Assembly: GCA_001657385.1 (NCBI GenBank)
Contig: LYSZ01000005.1
Coordinates: forward strand, 266,956-330,955
Length of the DNA stretch: 64,000 nt
Direction of reading: 5' to 3'
Origin: Parvularcula sp. BBD 1991-13
GTDB lineage: Bacteria > Pseudomonadota > Alphaproteobacteria > Caulobacterales > Parvularculaceae
A model generated the notes under the pieces. The model was not told the DNA's origin, did no database searches, and saw only the letters and a list, made by a program, of their open reading frames with translations. The translations under genes and the position numbers were made by a program. Below, piece by piece: positions 62,701-64,000 of this stretch. The first letter of the stretch is position 1. Each line of letters begins with the position of its first letter.

Positions 62701-64000
62701 GCGGCGGGGATGTTCCCCAGGAGATCTCGGCCCACTTCGAGTACAACGCCGATATTTTCAATCCGTCTACGGTGCTTCAGATGTGGCGGCGGTATATCCG
62801 CGTCCTGGAGGCGGTGGTCTCGACGCCGGACCTCAAGCTGGGCGAAATCCCGTTGCTGGACGACGCGGAGCGCGTCCGGCTTCTGCGCGCCTGCGACGAA
62901 ACGCAAACCGCTTTTCCAGAAGCGACCGCCTGCGCGCATCATCTCGTTGAACGCCAGGCGCAGCAAACGCCGGACGCGCCGGCTGTCGCGGACGAGCGCG
63001 CGCATCTCACCTATGGGGAACTCAACACCCGCGCGAACCGGCTGGCGCACTACCTGATCGGCATGGGAAGCGCCCTGGAGGAAAAGATCGCGATCTGCCT
63101 TCCGCGTTCAGCCGATACGCTCGTCGCGGCGCTCGCATGTTTCAAGGCCGGCGCCGCCTATGTCGCGCTTGATCCGGACTATCCTCAACAGCGGCTGGAC
63201 TTCATGATGGCCGATTCGCGGGCGAAGACTCTTGTTACGACGGCCGCGCTCGCGGACCGTTTCGAGGCCGCCGACGCGCGCGTGATCTCCATCGATGCGG
63301 ACTGGCCGGATATCGCCGGGCGGCGCGCGGACAATCCCGACCGGCCCGCGGACCCGGCTCAGCTGGCTTACGTCATTTACACGTCGGGATCGACCGGGAC
63401 GCCCAAAGGCGTCGGCGTAGAGCATCGTGGGCTGATGAATTTGATCGCCTGGCACCGGCGCGCCTATGCGGTGACGCCGCAGGACAGGGCGACGATGGTC
63501 GCCGGGCCGGGGTTCGATGCGTCCGTCTGGGAGGCCTGGCCTTACCTCGCCGCCGGCGCCAGCCTTCATATTCCCGGCGCCGAGGAGCGGAAATCGCCGT
63601 CGAAACTGCGCAGCTGGCTCGCCGCGCGGGAGGTGACGATCGCCTTTCTGCCGACGCCGCTGGCGGCGGCGGTGCTGGACGAGCCATGGCGCGAACGCCC
63701 GGCGCCGAGAGCCCTGCTGACCGGCGGCGACAAACTGTTGCGCCGCCCGCCGCACGGTCTCGGGTTGAAACTGTTCAACCATTACGGGCCGACCGAATAC
63801 AGCGTCGTGGCGACGAGTTGCGAAGTCTCGCCGGACGGCGAGCCCGCGACGCCGCCAATCGGGCGGCCGATTGCGAATACCGCGGTTTACATTTTGAACG
63901 ACCGTATGGAGCCTGTAGCGTCTGGTCTTCCTGGTGAGTTGTATCTTGGTGGCGCAGGTTTGGCGCGCGGGTACCTGCAGCGTTCGGGTCTGACGGCGTC
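59727..64000 (+). CDS. NRPS A(C-terminal piece)-PCP-C-A, runs off window end
   Basis: At least 1424 residues from ATG 59727 (CAAGGAAG in front). It begins inside an A domain: MPFQHGLIGLMTDQNLNLLT leads straight to MMGIIKSGRAFVPIDANYPA, the A2 motif, followed by YTSGSTGAPKG (A3), GYGPTEAS (A5), YRTGDLARF (A7) and NGKADRRAL (A10). Carrier Ser in FFELGGHSLLATQ near residue 530; condensation domain with HHAIHDG near 728; second A domain from LTYGELNTRANRLA near 1094. By hand alignment to GrsA the first pocket reads D-F-F-H-H-G-G-I-N, which I cannot assign, and the second D-A-W-F-L-G-H-V-V, one change from the leucine code DAWFLGNVV(K). Confidence 0.93.
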   Translation, partial: MPFQHGLIGLMTDQNLNLLTGMMGIIKSGRAFVPIDANYPAERINLIVRDCALELLVTERKQLDIAKRAAEANPGLKHIICIDRIEGDPTDDPARDLQSDEGGATIHDARSFADIQPPAGARDGAADPQRLAYVIYTSGSTGAPKGVPISHQSLVPVLRWGRDCFGLGEETRVLQNLSHCFDFGIFEILTTMLFGGALYFTDRQQVSGVDFYSEFIEKNSINTIHTTPSYFRDVLLLGGRLDALKTVHLGGEPLTGSAVEKIYDRVGDDCAVHNGYGPTEASINTTVFSMKGKDALSALKTDAVPIGRPTADNELFILDRRMRPAAAGVPGELYIGGPGLAPGYLSRPSLTASRFLPHPFSGEPGARLYRTGDLARFVDDGEVEFLGRTDEQVKIRGFRIELGEVEAALLAHPGVIDAAVVVAATDAAKRLAAFVVPRPGAVSCSEADLRSHLRERLPDYMTPSLIALREAMPLTANGKADRRALARLAAETTPAKKTGASAALTPVEELVAAAWEEVLGVAGVGPEDNFFELGGHSLLATQVISRLRKSFGAGLPLYLLFEKPTLADFARYVGSADEADTAPQAPEITPAPRDVDIPLSFPQERMWFLSKLDPTSASYFIIRAIRVQGLLDHEALEKTFTELVRRHEILRTTFAMIDGRPVQRIHEPAPVRIPVVDLTAVDDSEREREVEDLILQDGQRPFNLEDGPLLRLNVARLGDEEHVLILNEHHAIHDGWAQGVLIREFLALYRAFLDGEPSPLAEPRLQFADFAYWQRRWMQGEELERQLAYWRDHLDGADPGLNLPTDRPRPPVHTSRGDQLEFVIPAELAARLRAFSRREGVTLFMTMLAGFKALLYHYTGQTDISLGSGIANRRARELEDLLGMMVNTVVLRTDLSGAPSFRELLDRVRKVCLGAYSHQDVPYEKVVEVMRPEHSRGHAPMFQGMFAFMDAPTRELSLPGLSLTVMETHNQTAKFDFVIIVLPHVEQLVGQGGGDVPQEISAHFEYNADIFNPSTVLQMWRRYIRVLEAVVSTPDLKLGEIPLLDDAERVRLLRACDETQTAFPEATACAHHLVERQAQQTPDAPAVADERAHLTYGELNTRANRLAHYLIGMGSALEEKIAICLPRSADTLVAALACFKAGAAYVALDPDYPQQRLDFMMADSRAKTLVTTAALADRFEAADARVISIDADWPDIAGRRADNPDRPADPAQLAYVIYTSGSTGTPKGVGVEHRGLMNLIAWHRRAYAVTPQDRATMVAGPGFDASVWEAWPYLAAGASLHIPGAEERKSPSKLRSWLAAREVTIAFLPTPLAAAVLDEPWRERPAPRALLTGGDKLLRRPPHGLGLKLFNHYGPTEYSVVATSCEVSPDGEPATPPIGRPIANTAVYILNDRMEPVASGLPGELYLGGAGLARGYLQRSGLTA

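Noticed and set aside
1..64000. Insertion sequences, integrase, tRNA attachment site, CRISPR array, rRNA or tRNA genes
   Set aside because: Looked for on both strands; no transposase or integrase motif, no regularly spaced repeats and no recognisable RNA gene was found.

Overview
The window looks like chromosomal DNA of a GC-rich alphaproteobacterium. TonB-receptor style, the HtpG and DEAD-box genes and the Rieske/ferredoxin/TonB locus all recall Caulobacterales, Parvularculales or Sphingomonadales; this placement is inference, since no rRNA or other marker is present. I see no transposase, tRNA, rRNA or CRISPR array.

Region A (1-8.3 kb) is a compact peptide-type locus. On the minus strand a 55-residue peptide with a double-glycine (VSGG) leader (2627-2794) is followed by paired hairpins and then three translationally coupled genes: a JmjC/cupin oxygenase, a Fic protein and a sulfotransferase cut by the window edge. 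Upstream lie a family-2 glycosyltransferase, a 10-codon ORF, two hairpins and a strong promoter. Divergently oriented TolC-like and HlyD-like genes and a second glycosyltransferase give parts of a type I export system.

Region B (8.3-31 kb) is a specialised-metabolism island. A minus-strand operon encodes an asparagine synthetase, a GT-B glycosyltransferase and an isoprenoid-synthase homologue. A plus-strand operon with 4-bp overlaps encodes a B12 radical SAM enzyme, a NodU-type carbamoyltransferase, an ATP-grasp-like protein, a small unknown protein, a metallophosphoesterase, a PhyH oxygenase and an ABC exporter. Further genes are a sulfotransferase, a second PhyH enzyme, a class-C beta-lactamase-like hydrolase, a second isoprenoid-synthase homologue, a 39-residue ORF, a second ATP-grasp-like protein and an unusual fusion of an MtrA/DUF4346-like domain to a thymidylate-synthase-like domain. 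A 919-residue MalT/LuxR-type regulator closes the region.

Region C (31-39.5 kb) looks like an uptake-and-oxidation locus: Rieske oxygenase, ferredoxin and ferredoxin reductase (a full three-component system), a TonB-dependent receptor, a DJ-1/PfpI protein, an SRPBCC protein, a small secreted protein, a Rid-family protein and a DUF2165 membrane protein. Region D (39.7-43.8 kb) is housekeeping: a DEAD-box helicase, HtpG and a methyltransferase.

Region E (43.9-64 kb, running off the end) is a nonribosomal lipopeptide cluster: Sfp-type phosphopantetheinyl transferase, pectinacetylesterase-like secreted hydrolase, CmlA-type beta-hydroxylase, MbtH, metallophosphoesterase, type II thioesterase, peptide-export ABC transporter, a FAAL-ACP-C protein, DUF3326, a LanB-like protein and an A-PCP-C-A protein. 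Its most striking feature is that the first adenylation domain is split: its first ~35-40 residues end the FAAL protein and the rest begins the second NRPS, with the DUF3326 and LanB genes sitting exactly in the gap. All functions are read from motifs by eye; substrates and products are inferred.
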